A DNA stretch of 64,000 nt, taken from assembly GCF_013868135.1 (NCBI RefSeq), contig NZ_JACEMU010000004.1, positions 248,001 through 312,000 on the forward strand, written 5' to 3'. This document shows positions 26,042 through 34,915 of the stretch, one piece after another. The DNA is from Paracoccus sp. S1E-3. GTDB lineage: Bacteria > Pseudomonadota > Alphaproteobacteria > Rhodobacterales > Rhodobacteraceae. The notes beneath the pieces were generated by a model that was not told the DNA's origin, made no database searches, and saw nothing but the letters and a program-made list of their open reading frames with translations. Position 1 is the first letter of the stretch; the number at the start of each line of letters is the position of its first letter. The translations under genes were made by a program, and so were the position numbers.

Positions 26042-27082
26042 TCAGGCGGAATCGCGCAGCACCAGCCGGGCGGGGATGCTGCGGAAGTCATGGGGGTCAC
26101 CGGCGTGGCGCGGGGTCTCGATCCGGCTCAGCAGGATCGAGACCGCCTCGGCCGCGATGCGGGGCACATCCTGCTCCACCGTGGTCAGGCCGGGATGGAG
26201 AAACCGCGTCAGCGCATCATTGTCATGGCCCGCCAGATGGAAGCCCGACACCTTGCCCTGCGGGAACAGCCCGAATTCATGCGCCGCCTTCAACGCCCCC
26301 ATGGCGATCCGGTCGCTGGCACACAGCACCGTTGCGCGGGTATGCCGGCCGGCGGCGAATTCGGCGCTCATCACCGCATGGCCGTGGCGCTCGAAATCCC
26401 AATGCGGGCCTGCCACTGCGCCGGCCAGCACCTCGGCCGGGCGATTGTGGCGGGCCATGGCGGCGCGATAGGCCTCGCTGCGTTCGACCGCGTTCATGTT
26501 CACGCGCGGCATGGGCAGAAAGACCGGATCATGGCCCGAGCGGATCAGGTAATCAACCATCAACCCGATGCTGTGCTGGTTGTCATTGCCGACGAAATCG
26601 AAGGCGTCGAGCTCGGTATCGGCGCGGGAATCGATCAGCACCAGCGGCAGATGCGCCTCGGTCCGGCGCAGCATTTCAGTGTCCGAGGCCAGCCCCAGCG
26701 GCGCGATCAGGATGCCGTCGGCATTCATTGAGCGCAGTGCCTCGATCGCTGCCACCTCGCGCGCGGGGTCGTTGTCCGAGTTCTGGACGATGATCTTGTA
26801 ATCGCTCTGCCCGGCGGCGGCGTCGATGGCGTTGATGAGGCTCGTCTGGAAGATGTCGTTCAGATGCGGCACCACAACGCCGATCATGCCGGTGCGCTTG
26901 CGATTGAGGTTGCGGGCGAAGAAATTCGGCACATAGTCGACCGCCGCCAGCTGTGCCTCGATCTTGGCGCGGGTGTTGCTGCGCACACTGGACGGGTCGT
27001 GAAAATAGCGCGACAGCGTCGGGCGCGAAACGTCGATTTCGCCGGCGAGTTCCTCCATCGTGCGGATGGTCTTCCTGATCAT
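26042..27082 (-). CDS. LacI-family transcriptional regulator
   Basis: A 346-aa regulator with an N-terminal helix-turn-helix (TMEELAGEIDVSRPTLSRYF, residues 8-27), a hinge near YVPNFFARNLNRKRTGMIG, and a periplasmic-binding-protein-like effector domain. The start at 27082 is the usual distance before the HTH. It lies inside the long minus-strand operon, 13 bases after the FGGY kinase stop. Two CG-centred palindromes in the divergent promoter at 30271-30400 are its likely operators, so it probably represses both arms of cluster 2. Confidence 0.88.
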   Translation of the reverse strand: MIRKTIRTMEELAGEIDVSRPTLSRYFHDPSSVRSNTRAKIEAQLAAVDYVPNFFARNLNRKRTGMIGVVVPHLNDIFQTSLINAIDAAAGQSDYKIIVQNSDNDPAREVAAIEALRSMNADGILIAPLGLASDTEMLRRTEAHLPLVLIDSRADTELDAFDFVGNDNQHSIGLMVDYLIRSGHDPVFLPMPRVNMNAVERSEAYRAAMARHNRPAEVLAGAVAGPHWDFERHGHAVMSAEFAAGRHTRATVLCASDRIAMGALKAAHEFGLFPQGKVSGFHLAGHDNDALTRFLHPGLTTVEQDVPRIAAEAVSILLSRIETPRHAGDPHDFRSIPARLVLRDSA

Positions 27083-27095
27083 GCCGGTCCCATGC

Positions 27096-28343
27096 TCAAC
27101 CCTGACCCTCATTGAACAGCGCGGCGACCTGATCGACAAGGCTCGCCTCATAACTGCGCGGATGAATGGGGAAAGGCCAGCCTCCTTTCAGCGCCGTGAT
27201 AAACTCGCGGTTTTCCGCAAAAGGCCCGGTCACATGGATCGGACCTTGCGCACTGATGGCGCGCAGCCCCGCGATGGTCTCCTGCGCCAGCAGCCGATCC
27301 AGCCCGGGCGCCGGATCCTCGTCGCCGGGCCGGACGGGCGCCCCGGTCCCGTCGATCAACCGGAAGCCGCCGGTCAACGGGTCCTGAGCAATGCGGCACA
27401 GTTCGGCCGGGCGCGCGGGCAGGTCGGCAGGGGCGGCCAGAATATCTGCCCGCGCCTTTCCAGCCATGAAACGGAAATTCGGCACCAGCCGGCCGAAGAT
27501 ATCGAGGCTGGCCATGACGCCGGGCGCCGCCTGGGGCGGCATCGCCTCGACCCCGATGGCGAAGGCGGTCAGCCAGGTGCCGGTGGACATGGCGATCGCG
27601 GGCGTCCTCGGGCCGCGACCGGCATGGGGCACCAGTGCGAGGCTGCTGTCATGGGCACCGACATGGACGGGGATGCCGGCTGGCAGACCATGCGCCGCCG
27701 CGAGAGCGGGACGCAGCACGCCGGCGACGGCACCGGCAGGCGCCAGCGGCGGAAACAGCCCGCCTGTCACCCGCGCCATCGCACCCCCCGCCGCCGTCCC
27801 ATCCGTCAGCGACCACAGATCGCCATGACTGGTCGCATAGGAAATTTCGCTGAGCGCACGCCCCGTCAGCCGCCAGGTCCAGTATTGCGGCCAGAACAGC
27901 GCATGGCGGGCCCGCGCGACCCGATCGGGAAAGCGGTGGCGCAGCCAATGCAGTTGGGCGCCGATATTCAGGCCGCCCGGCATCCGGGGCGATCCGGTCA
28001 CCGCGAAATCTGGCCGCAGGCGGTCATATTCCGTCGCCAGTTCATCCGGCCCGGCGAATTCGTAATCCGGCACCGGCAGCACCAGTCCGTCATCGTCCAC
28101 CAGCGCCACCGTCGCGCCGTGGCCGATCACCATGATGCCCGAAAGCGGCGCCACCTCCGCGAATGCCGCCAGCGCCGAGAAGATGAACGCGGCCTGCAGC
28201 TCCACATCCAGATGCGGATAGGGCGGACCCGGCAGCACCCGGTTTTCCATTCGGCGCAGGGCAATCTCGCGCCGCGTGGTCAGATCGGCCAGAATGGCGC
28301 GGCTATTGGTCTTGCCGATATCGATGATGGCGACATTAGCCAT
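27096..28343 (-). CDS. FGGY-family carbohydrate kinase
   Basis: A 415-aa kinase of the actin-like FGGY fold: N-terminal phosphate motif IDIGKTNSRA, a middle segment VHVGAHDSSLALVPH and the second-domain motif AMSTGTWLTAFA. It resembles L-fuculokinase/rhamnulokinase types, which phosphorylate a ketose at C1. The start at 28343 overlaps the aldolase gene by 8 bases. A kinase-aldolase pair of this kind suggests a ketose 1-phosphate route yielding DHAP and an aldehyde. Confidence 0.85.
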   Translation of the reverse strand: MANVAIIDIGKTNSRAILADLTTRREIALRRMENRVLPGPPYPHLDVELQAAFIFSALAAFAEVAPLSGIMVIGHGATVALVDDDGLVLPVPDYEFAGPDELATEYDRLRPDFAVTGSPRMPGGLNIGAQLHWLRHRFPDRVARARHALFWPQYWTWRLTGRALSEISYATSHGDLWSLTDGTAAGGAMARVTGGLFPPLAPAGAVAGVLRPALAAAHGLPAGIPVHVGAHDSSLALVPHAGRGPRTPAIAMSTGTWLTAFAIGVEAMPPQAAPGVMASLDIFGRLVPNFRFMAGKARADILAAPADLPARPAELCRIAQDPLTGGFRLIDGTGAPVRPGDEDPAPGLDRLLAQETIAGLRAISAQGPIHVTGPFAENREFITALKGGWPFPIHPRSYEASLVDQVAALFNEGQG

Positions 28344-29409
28344 CGGTGGCCTCTGCCCGGTTCTGCGCCTGACGATATTTCTCGGCATCCCAGTTCAGCA
28401 ATTCGGCGCATTCGGCGGCGGTGAAATACCGGATCTCACCGCCGCCATTCATCAGATAGCGCTTGAGGACCATGGCATAGCCGGTCAGCAACGCCTGGGT
28501 CCCGCGCATGGCGTCGGTGCGGATCAATGCGCCATACCCCTCGACCAACACCACGGCGTTCAGCGGCAACGGTTGCGCCGCCAGCGCGGCAAGGCGCGCA
28601 GGCAGATCCGGCCCCGCCGGCAGGATCGGGATCGAAGGCCCGAAGAAGACGACGAAATCCGGCGCGATAGCGCAATTTCCGGCAAGCGCGCGCAGCGCCG
28701 GCGACAGTGCGAGGTCATGAGCGCCCGGCGCAGACGCCGGCGCATAGCCGGTTCCGTCCAGTCCGGCCAACGGCGCGGCCATCACCGACATCGCCGGGGT
28801 GCCAGTGCCGCCCAGAAGGCGCCGTATCCCGTCAATCAGCACCTCGGCCGCGCGGGGCGTATCAGCCCCGACGATCAGACCGTGATTGCCCAGCACGATG
28901 ACCGGGGCCGTCTGCGCACCCGACGCGCGCAGCGCTTCGGTCAGCGGCACGCCCGGTTTCACATAGGGTTGCCAGTGGCAGTTCCTCCCCCCCAACCGCT
29001 GCTGAAGACGGGCGCCGGCATCGGCCAGAATGGCCGTGGCGATGGTATCGACGCAATGGACATGGATCACGCAACGCGAGGGCAACAGCGCATGAAAGGG
29101 CGCCTCGACCGAGGCGCGCAGGCCCCCCGGTCCGCCCGGCAGGGCCATCGCCGCGATCTCGGCTTCGGCCAGATTGCCCGCCAGCACCCGCGCCCGGAGC
29201 GCCGCCAGATCAAGCGGCACCATGATCGGTTGCCTCGCAGCCTCGGCCAGCCAGCAGCCCGAGGCCTTGATCCACATTACCCCGCCATCCTTGAGCGAGC
29301 TGTTTCCGCCCGCCCCCTGGATCAGCCCGATATCGCCGCCGATCCGGGCCGAGACCGCCAGGAACTCGTCCCAGAGCGCGCTTTGGGGATGCGCCACCAC
29401 GTCTCTCAC
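28336..29409 (-). CDS. Class II aldolase/adducin-family protein
   Basis: A 357-aa protein with the class II aldolase fold in its first ~210 residues: GAGGNSSLK at 32-40, Glu102 as catalytic acid, zinc ligands His116 and His118 in HVH, and His176 in GNHGLIVG. It is longer than L-fuculose-phosphate aldolase (about 215 aa); the C-terminal ~150 residues are not recognised from sequence. It presumably cleaves a ketose 1-phosphate made by the FGGY kinase. ATGA overlap with the SDR upstream. Confidence 0.82.
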   Translation of the reverse strand: MRDVVAHPQSALWDEFLAVSARIGGDIGLIQGAGGNSSLKDGGVMWIKASGCWLAEAARQPIMVPLDLAALRARVLAGNLAEAEIAAMALPGGPGGLRASVEAPFHALLPSRCVIHVHCVDTIATAILADAGARLQQRLGGRNCHWQPYVKPGVPLTEALRASGAQTAPVIVLGNHGLIVGADTPRAAEVLIDGIRRLLGGTGTPAMSVMAAPLAGLDGTGYAPASAPGAHDLALSPALRALAGNCAIAPDFVVFFGPSIPILPAGPDLPARLAALAAQPLPLNAVVLVEGYGALIRTDAMRGTQALLTGYAMVLKRYLMNGGGEIRYFTAAECAELLNWDAEKYRQAQNRAEATDG

Positions 29410-30179
29410 CAGCAGGTATAGCCGGCATCGGCCGAGACAATGGCCCCGGTCATCAGGCTGGACGCGTCCGAAGCGAGAAACAGCACCACCGAGGCGATTT
29501 CATCCGGGCGTCCCAGCCGTCCCATCGGCGTCATGTCCAGCCAGACCCGTTCCATTTCGGGGATGTCCTTCAGCACCCGGCTGACCAGTTCGGTCTCGAT
29601 CACCGTGGGGGCGACGGCATTGACCCGGACCCCGCGCGCCGCCCATTCGGCGGCCAGCGATTTCGTCAGGTGATGCACCCCCGCCTTGGAGGCATTGTAG
29701 AAGCTCTGCTCCTGCGGCTTGTTCACGATCAGTCCCGACATCGACCCCATGTTGACGATGCTGCCGCGTCCCCGTGCCAGCATCCGCCGCCCGAAGCTGC
29801 GGGCACAGAAGAACACCCCGTCGAGGTTGACGGCCATGTGGCGCCGCCAATGATCGTCGGGGCAGTTCTCGGCCGGCATGTTGGACTGCACGATGCCGGC
29901 ATTGTTGATCAGGATATCGACGCCGCCCTCGGCCTCGAGCGCTTCGGCAACGGCGTCAACGGCCGCGCTGTCGGTCACGTCGAGCGCGACCGCCTGCGCC
30001 TGACGACCGTCCGCGCGCATGGCATCGGCCTTCGTCGTGGCGGCAACCAGGTCCAGATCGGCGATCACCACCCGCGCCCCCGCCTCGGCGAGCGCGTCGG
30101 CGCAGGCGGCGCCGATTCCCTGTGCGCCACCGGTGACCAATGCCAGCCGGCCGCCCAGATCGAATTTCTGCAAATACAT
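29406..30179 (-). CDS. SDR polyol dehydrogenase, galactitol-dehydrogenase-like
   Basis: A 257-aa SDR with TGGAQGIG, NNAGIVQ, Ser in GSMSGL and YNASK. It resembles Rhodobacter galactitol dehydrogenase in IVNMGSMSG, LDMTPMGRLG and the terminal SADAGYTCW. It is the first gene of the 11-gene cluster-2 operon, and the divergent promoter region with LacI-type palindromes lies directly upstream. Probably it oxidises the imported polyol to a ketose. Confidence 0.85.
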   Translation of the reverse strand: MYLQKFDLGGRLALVTGGAQGIGAACADALAEAGARVVIADLDLVAATTKADAMRADGRQAQAVALDVTDSAAVDAVAEALEAEGGVDILINNAGIVQSNMPAENCPDDHWRRHMAVNLDGVFFCARSFGRRMLARGRGSIVNMGSMSGLIVNKPQEQSFYNASKAGVHHLTKSLAAEWAARGVRVNAVAPTVIETELVSRVLKDIPEMERVWLDMTPMGRLGRPDEIASVVLFLASDASSLMTGAIVSADAGYTCW

Positions 30180-30270
30180 CGCCTTTCTCCCTCGCCGCGC
30201 GATTTCGCAGAGGGCTGCCCGCGTCCGCCGGCTGGCGCCCTACCATGGATGAAATCATGCGGCATATTAT

Positions 30271-30283
30271 TTACATGCGTCAA
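30271..30283. promoter_or_regulatory. LacI-type operator-like site, minus-strand operon
   Basis: ttacatgcgtcaa shares the half-sites TTAC and GCGT with the perfect palindrome at 30389. On the minus strand it lies just downstream of ttgaaa, a -35-like sequence, 92 bases before the SDR start. Confidence 0.45.
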
Positions 30284-30388
30284 TTTCAATTTTGGCATAT
30301 CACGACAACGCGGATCACATCTGCCGCGCTGCCGCCCTCATCATCATCGCCGTTCGGGGTATCATGGCAGCATTAGGAAGTTTTTTCT

Positions 30389-30408
30389 TTACGCGCGTAA
30401 TTTATACT
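30389..30408 (+). promoter_or_regulatory. Perfect LacI-type palindrome and -10 box, plus-strand operon
   Basis: ttacgcgcgtaa (30389-30400) is a perfect 12-bp palindrome with the central CG usual for LacI-family operators. Directly after it, tatact (30403-30408) is a good -10 hexamer, so a bound repressor would cover the promoter. No strong -35 is seen (T-rich stretch at 30381). Confidence 0.55.
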
Positions 30409-30478
30409 GGCAGCCTCTGACGGGGCGAGGAGGCCCCGGCGGGCCGGTCCCGCCCCGGGCGATCGACAGGGAGGGGTG

Positions 30479-31204
30479 ATGTCTGAAGTTCAGGGAAAGG
30501 TGGCGCTGATCACCGGAGCGAGTTCCGGCATCGGGCTGGCCACCGCCGAGGCACTCGCCCGTGAGGGCGCCAGGGTGGCGCTGCTGGCGCGCTCTGTCGA
30601 CAAATTGCAGGCTGCGGCCGAACGGCTGGGCCCCGATGCCATCGCCGTGGCAGCCGACCTGACCGCGCCGGACGCCCCCGAGAAGGTGTTGGCGCAGGTT
30701 GAGCAGGCGCTCGGGCCGGTCGACATCCTGATGGCCAATGCCGGAATCTACCTTGCCGGGGACGTCGCCAGCGCCGATCCCGGCGCCATTGACCGGGTGC
30801 TGGCCACCAATGTCACATCGGTCTTCCAGATGGTGCGCGCCGTCCTGCCCGGCATGATCGCGCGCGGCGGCGGTGACATCCTGGTGACCAGCTCGGTCGC
30901 GGGTCACCAGGCCATCCCGTGGGAGCCGGTCTACTCCGCCTCGAAACATGCGGTGCAATCCTTCGTGCACGGGCTGCGCCAGCAGGTCGGCCCGCAGAAT
31001 GTACGGGTGTTGGCCATCGCGCCCGGCGTGGTGCTGAACGATCTCTGGGGGATTTCCGATCCCGAGGAGATCGACCGCAAGGCCGCCGAAGGCATGGGCC
31101 TGCGATCCGAGGACGTGGCCGAGGCGGCCCTGTTCATGCTGACCCGGCCGCGCAACGTGACCATCCGCGATCTGGTGATTCTGCCGCGGGCCCAGCAGAT
31201 CTGA
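30479..31204 (+). CDS. SDR-family dehydrogenase, ribitol-dehydrogenase-like
   Basis: A 241-aa SDR with TGASSGIG, ANAGIY, Ser in SSVAGHQ and YSASK. Its middle (AIPWEPVYSASK) and end (LTRPRNVTIRDLVILP) match the SDR at 19165-19893, with a 26-base identical DNA run (31145-31170 against 19834-19859). ATG at 30479 is chosen because gggagg is correctly spaced; a GTG one codon earlier is possible. It heads the operon with the ribose-type importer. Confidence 0.85.
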   Translation: MSEVQGKVALITGASSGIGLATAEALAREGARVALLARSVDKLQAAAERLGPDAIAVAADLTAPDAPEKVLAQVEQALGPVDILMANAGIYLAGDVASADPGAIDRVLATNVTSVFQMVRAVLPGMIARGGGDILVTSSVAGHQAIPWEPVYSASKHAVQSFVHGLRQQVGPQNVRVLAIAPGVVLNDLWGISDPEEIDRKAAEGMGLRSEDVAEAALFMLTRPRNVTIRDLVILPRAQQI

Positions 31205-31317
31205 CAGCCAAAGGCTTGCCCGGCAGGCCTCATTGCCGCCGGGGGCCACCCGTCGCGAGGAGGCGCGGCGGTCCAAAGCGGACCCGGCAAGGGCCGCACC
31301 CAACAGGAGGAGACAGC

Positions 31318-32298
31318 ATGAAGACCTTTTTCATCTCCGCAGCGCTTGCCTGCGCGATGGCCACCGCCGGTCTGGCACAGGACGCCAAGGCGCCCGAGGA
31401 CATCACCATCGCGTTGGTGCCGGGCCTGACCACCGACGCCTTCTACATCACCATGAACAGGGGCGCGCAGGCGGCGGCCGAGGCACTTGGCATCAAGGTC
31501 GATTTTCAGGGCGCGGAGGAGTTCGACCCGGTCCTGCAGACCCCGGTTCTGGATGCGGTGATCGGGCGCGGGCCCGACGCCATCCTGATCGCGCCGACCG
31601 ACAGCACGCAGATGATCGAGCCGCTACGCCGCGCCTCTGACGCGGGCATTCCGGTCATCACCGTCGATACCTTCATCGACGATGGCAAATATCAGGACGG
31701 CGCGGGCGACGGGGATTTCCCGCTGGCCTATATTGCCTCGGACAATCTGGGCGGCGGCCGGATGGCGGCGCGTTACATGGCCGACAAGATCGGCGGCGAG
31801 GGCAAGGTCTACGTGTCCAACCTGCGGCCGGGCGTCTCGACCACCGATCAGCGCGAGGAAGGGTTCAAGGCCGAGATGGCCGCCAGCTTCCCCAAGATCG
31901 AAGTTCTGGAAACCCAGTATAACGACAACGACGCCTCGCTGGCCGCCTCGCAGTTCCAGGCTGTGCTGGCGCGCAATCCCGACATCAAGGGCGTGTTCGG
32001 GGCGAACCTGTTTTCGGCACTCGGGGCCGGGAACGGGGTCGAGAGCGCCGGCAAGGTCGATGACGTGACGGTGATCGCCTTCGATGCGCCGGGTTCCATC
32101 GTGAACAACATCTCCTCCGGGCTGATCGATGCGGCGATTGCCCAGCACCCGGCCGAGATCGGCTATTTCGGGGTCATGGCCGCCTATGCCAACCTGACCG
32201 GCCAATCGATCCCGACCGGCATCGGCACCGGTTTCACCGTCATCGACGCCGGGAATGTCGATGACGAGGCGACGAGGAAATTCATCTATTCGGAATGA
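31318..32298 (+). CDS. Periplasmic sugar-binding protein, RbsB type (CUT2)
   Basis: A 326-aa periplasmic protein with signal peptide residues 1-20 (MKTFFISAALACAMATAGLA) and then the type-1 binding fold: ITIALVPGLTTDAFYITMNRG, ILIAPTDSTQM and VTVIAFDAP. It is similar to the fructose/ribose-binding proteins FrcB/RbsB. aggagg lies 6 bases upstream. It overlaps the permease gene by ATGA, giving a complete three-gene importer. The ligand is probably a sugar or polyol degraded by the divergent operon. Confidence 0.9.
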   Translation: MKTFFISAALACAMATAGLAQDAKAPEDITIALVPGLTTDAFYITMNRGAQAAAEALGIKVDFQGAEEFDPVLQTPVLDAVIGRGPDAILIAPTDSTQMIEPLRRASDAGIPVITVDTFIDDGKYQDGAGDGDFPLAYIASDNLGGGRMAARYMADKIGGEGKVYVSNLRPGVSTTDQREEGFKAEMAASFPKIEVLETQYNDNDASLAASQFQAVLARNPDIKGVFGANLFSALGAGNGVESAGKVDDVTVIAFDAPGSIVNNISSGLIDAAIAQHPAEIGYFGVMAAYANLTGQSIPTGIGTGFTVIDAGNVDDEATRKFIYSE

Positions 32299-33308
32299 CG
32301 ATGGAGCGCATCGCCAAACAGAACGGGACTTCATTCGTGAAGTCCCTGCTGAACGCCTGGTCCTGGCTGTTTCTGGTGCTGATCCTCGGTTTTTTCGAGA
32401 TCTACGCCCAGACCCAGACCGGCAGCACCTTCGTGTTCCGGGTCTATAACCTGCAATCCATCGCGGTGGCGGCCTCGCAGATCCTGCTGCTGGCGCTCGG
32501 GCTGACGCTGGTGATCGTGGCGGGGCATATTGATCTGTCGATCGCCTTTTCCTCGGGCCTTGCATCGGTGGTGATCGCGCTGGTGATCCGGGCGGCCGGC
32601 CCCGACGCGGGCTGGGAGATCGTGGCGCTGGCGGCCTTAGCCGGGCTGGGGGCGGCGGCCGTCGTCGGGCTGGTGAACGGCTGGCTCGTCGCCTGGCTGG
32701 CGGTGCCGAGCTTCATCGGCACGCTGGGCACTTACGGGGTAGCGCGGGGGGCAGCACTGATAATGGCCGGCGGGGCCACGGTGTCGATCCGCAACGAACA
32801 TGCGCGCGAGATCGGCAACGGCAACCTGCTGGGCTTTCCGATCTCGCTGATCACCGCGATCGTGCTGGCGCTGATCTGCCACTACGTCTTGCAGCACACC
32901 CGCTTCGGCGCCCATACCTATGCGCTTGGCGCCAACCCCGCCTCGGTCGAACGCGCGGGCGTCGATGTGAAGCGGCACCTGCTGATCCTGTTCGTGATAT
33001 CGGCGCTGACGGCGGCGATGGGCGGGCTGATCTATACGTTTCGATTCTCCGCAGGCGCGGCGAATTCGGGCGAGCCGATCCTGCTTTACGCCGTTGCCGC
33101 CGTCTTCATCGGCGGGGCATCCCTGACCGGCGGCCAGGGCACCATCACCGGCACGGTGATCGGAGCCTTCATCATCGCGGTGATCCAGTTCGGCCTGGTC
33201 TTCTGCGGTCTGCCCCCCTACTGGCAATTCGTCGCCGTGGGGCTGGTCATCATCGTGGCGGTGCTGGTCGATCAGTCGAAGGATCGGATCGTGGGGGCGC
33301 GAGCATGA
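32295..33308 (+). CDS. ABC sugar permease, RbsC/FrcC type
   Basis: A 337-aa membrane protein with 9-10 hydrophobic segments and RbsC-type motifs: GLTLVIVAGHIDLSIAFSSG, SFIGTLGTYGVARG and the conserved GANPASVERAGVDVKR cytoplasmic loop. It forms a homodimeric channel with the ATPase encoded next. ATGA overlaps link it to both neighbours. Confidence 0.9.
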   Translation: MTMERIAKQNGTSFVKSLLNAWSWLFLVLILGFFEIYAQTQTGSTFVFRVYNLQSIAVAASQILLLALGLTLVIVAGHIDLSIAFSSGLASVVIALVIRAAGPDAGWEIVALAALAGLGAAAVVGLVNGWLVAWLAVPSFIGTLGTYGVARGAALIMAGGATVSIRNEHAREIGNGNLLGFPISLITAIVLALICHYVLQHTRFGAHTYALGANPASVERAGVDVKRHLLILFVISALTAAMGGLIYTFRFSAGAANSGEPILLYAVAAVFIGGASLTGGQGTITGTVIGAFIIAVIQFGLVFCGLPPYWQFVAVGLVIIVAVLVDQSKDRIVGARA

Positions 33309-34045
33309 CCGAACTTCTGAAGGTCGCGGGCCTGCGCAAGCGTTTCGGCGGCAACGAGGCGGTGAAGAACGTCACCTTCACCGTGAACGCCGGCGAATGC
33401 GTGGTGTTGGCGGGCGATAACGGCGCGGGCAAATCGACGGTCATCAAGATGATTTCGGGCGTTCATGCGCCGACCGATGGACTGGTTTACCTGAATGGCG
33501 AGCTGTTGACCGGCCGCACTCCCGAGGCGGTGCGCACGGCTGGGATCGAGACGATCTATCAGGATCTGGCGCTGGCGGATAACCTCGATCCCGGCCTGAA
33601 CCTGTATCTGGGGCGCGAGCGCACCATCCGCCGCTTCGGCCTGCCATTTCTGGACCGCAAGACCATGCGCAGGGATGCGGTCGAGGTGATGAAAAGCCTT
33701 GGCATCGTCGTCCCCGACCCAAGCGCCCCGGTGCGCGAGATGTCGGGTGGTCAGCGTCAGGCCATCGCCATTGCCCGCGCGATCCACTGGCAGGCGCGGC
33801 TGGTCATCATGGACGAGCCGACGGCCGCGCTCGGTGTGCCCGAACAGCGCGAGGTGATGGCGCTGATCGAACGGCTGAAGGCCAAGGGGGTGGGGATCAT
33901 CCTGATCTCGCACAACCTGCCCGACATCTTCGCCGCCGCCGACCGCATCATCGTGCTGGCGCGCGGCGTGGTGGCCGGCGAACGCCGTCCGGCCGACACC
34001 AATGACGAGGAGATCGTCCGCATGATGATGGGCGCGACCCTGTAA
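33305..34045 (+). CDS. ABC importer ATPase, single domain (FrcA type)
   Basis: A 246-aa ATPase with Walker A GDNGAGKST, signature MSGGQRQAIAIAR, Walker B VIMDEPTAALG and the switch SHNLPD. It has one nucleotide-binding domain, half the size of RbsA, as in the FrcA fructose importer of Sinorhizobium. It ends the plus-strand transport operon; what follows is degraded sequence. Confidence 0.9.
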   Translation: MTELLKVAGLRKRFGGNEAVKNVTFTVNAGECVVLAGDNGAGKSTVIKMISGVHAPTDGLVYLNGELLTGRTPEAVRTAGIETIYQDLALADNLDPGLNLYLGRERTIRRFGLPFLDRKTMRRDAVEVMKSLGIVVPDPSAPVREMSGGQRQAIAIARAIHWQARLVIMDEPTAALGVPEQREVMALIERLKAKGVGIILISHNLPDIFAAADRIIVLARGVVAGERRPADTNDEEIVRMMMGATL

Positions 34046-34221
34046 AGTCGCGCCCCGCGGGTTTATCCGACCCCCCGACCGGGAACATGGTTTGAGCGCC
34101 TCGCTGCGCGATGGCGCGGGCGCCGTGCCGCACCAGCTGTGTGCGCCCGGTCGGCATCCCAACTGCCGCGCAGGAGATCGGCAGCGTCCGGGCGGAAAGC
34201 GGCTCCGGCATCACCTCCCCC

Positions 34222-34430
34222 CGGCACGGTGAACATCAACGGTCGGTCCGATTTTTTTCCGTGCGGGACCTCTGCTGCGATGGCAACCGTTACACAGGCC
34301 CGCAAATCGCCGCGCCGCCTGCGGTCAGCGCCGGAAAATCCCGGTGCTGCCGCCGTATCCGGCTGAGGGCTATCCCGGCCCCGACGGTCAGCGCCATCGC
34401 GAGAATCAGCAGGGCGATGAGGCCATGACC
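34222..34430 (-). pseudogene. Remnant of a YeiH/UPF0324-family sulfate exporter-like gene
   Basis: On the minus strand, 34430-34293 encodes ALLILAMALTVGAGIALS, an R-rich turn and ALTAGGAAICG, which match the end of the YeiH-family transmembrane core. A stop (34290-34292) follows. A second frame from 34290 continues VAIAAEVPHGKKSD and LMFTV, the next conserved piece of the family. Both pieces are short and no start or end is present, so this is a frameshifted, truncated remnant. Family match is from memory of conserved motifs and needs a search. Confidence 0.5.
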
Positions 34431-34478
34431 GGGTTCGCGGCCCCGGCACAACCCGGACACCCGCCTCGCCGAGATCCC

Positions 34479-34915
34479 TCATATCGCCCATTCCGACAGC
34501 ACCCGCGTCGGGCGCGGATCGACCGGCCAATGGGTCACGCGAGGGCCCTTCGGCGCACGAGGGCTTTCGACGAGTTGCGGCACCGGCGATGGCCTCTGTC
34601 CGGCCGGCCAGAACCGGTCGGGACCGGGCACCAGGGCCTCGATCTTGCCAGCAGGGCCGAGGGCTGCAAGCTCCTCCTGATAGCGCGCGCCCTCCGCGAA
34701 CATGCTCAGATCCAGCATGGCGCGGGTCCCGTCGCCGAAATCGACGATGACGAAGCCGTGGTCCCGGACATCGGGCGTCGCGCCATCATAGCGCTCGTCC
34801 AGATGATTGACCGCCTGGCCGGCGCTTGCCATCACCCGCACCGGTTCGGCCTGCAAGATCAGCCGCATGAGGTCGAAGAAATGGCAGCATTTCTCGACCC
34901 GCGTGCCTCCATTCC
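34479..34915 (-). pseudogene. 3' part of a Gfo/Idh/MocA oxidoreductase
   Basis: Minus-strand frame with FWNGGTRVEKCCHFFDLM and then RVMASAGQAVNHLDER, HGFVIVDFGDGTRAMLDL and EELAALGPAGKIEALVPG, the C-terminal domain of Gfo/Idh/MocA oxidoreductases. The N-terminal Rossmann domain is missing. Upstream the DNA turns directly into a GntR HTH coding sequence in another frame, so a deletion probably joined two genes. Non-functional as it stands. Confidence 0.7.

Noticed and set aside
8278..34045. Polyol region as a mobile genomic island
   Set aside because: No integrase, transposase, tRNA edge or direct repeats were seen, and composition looks like the neighbours.
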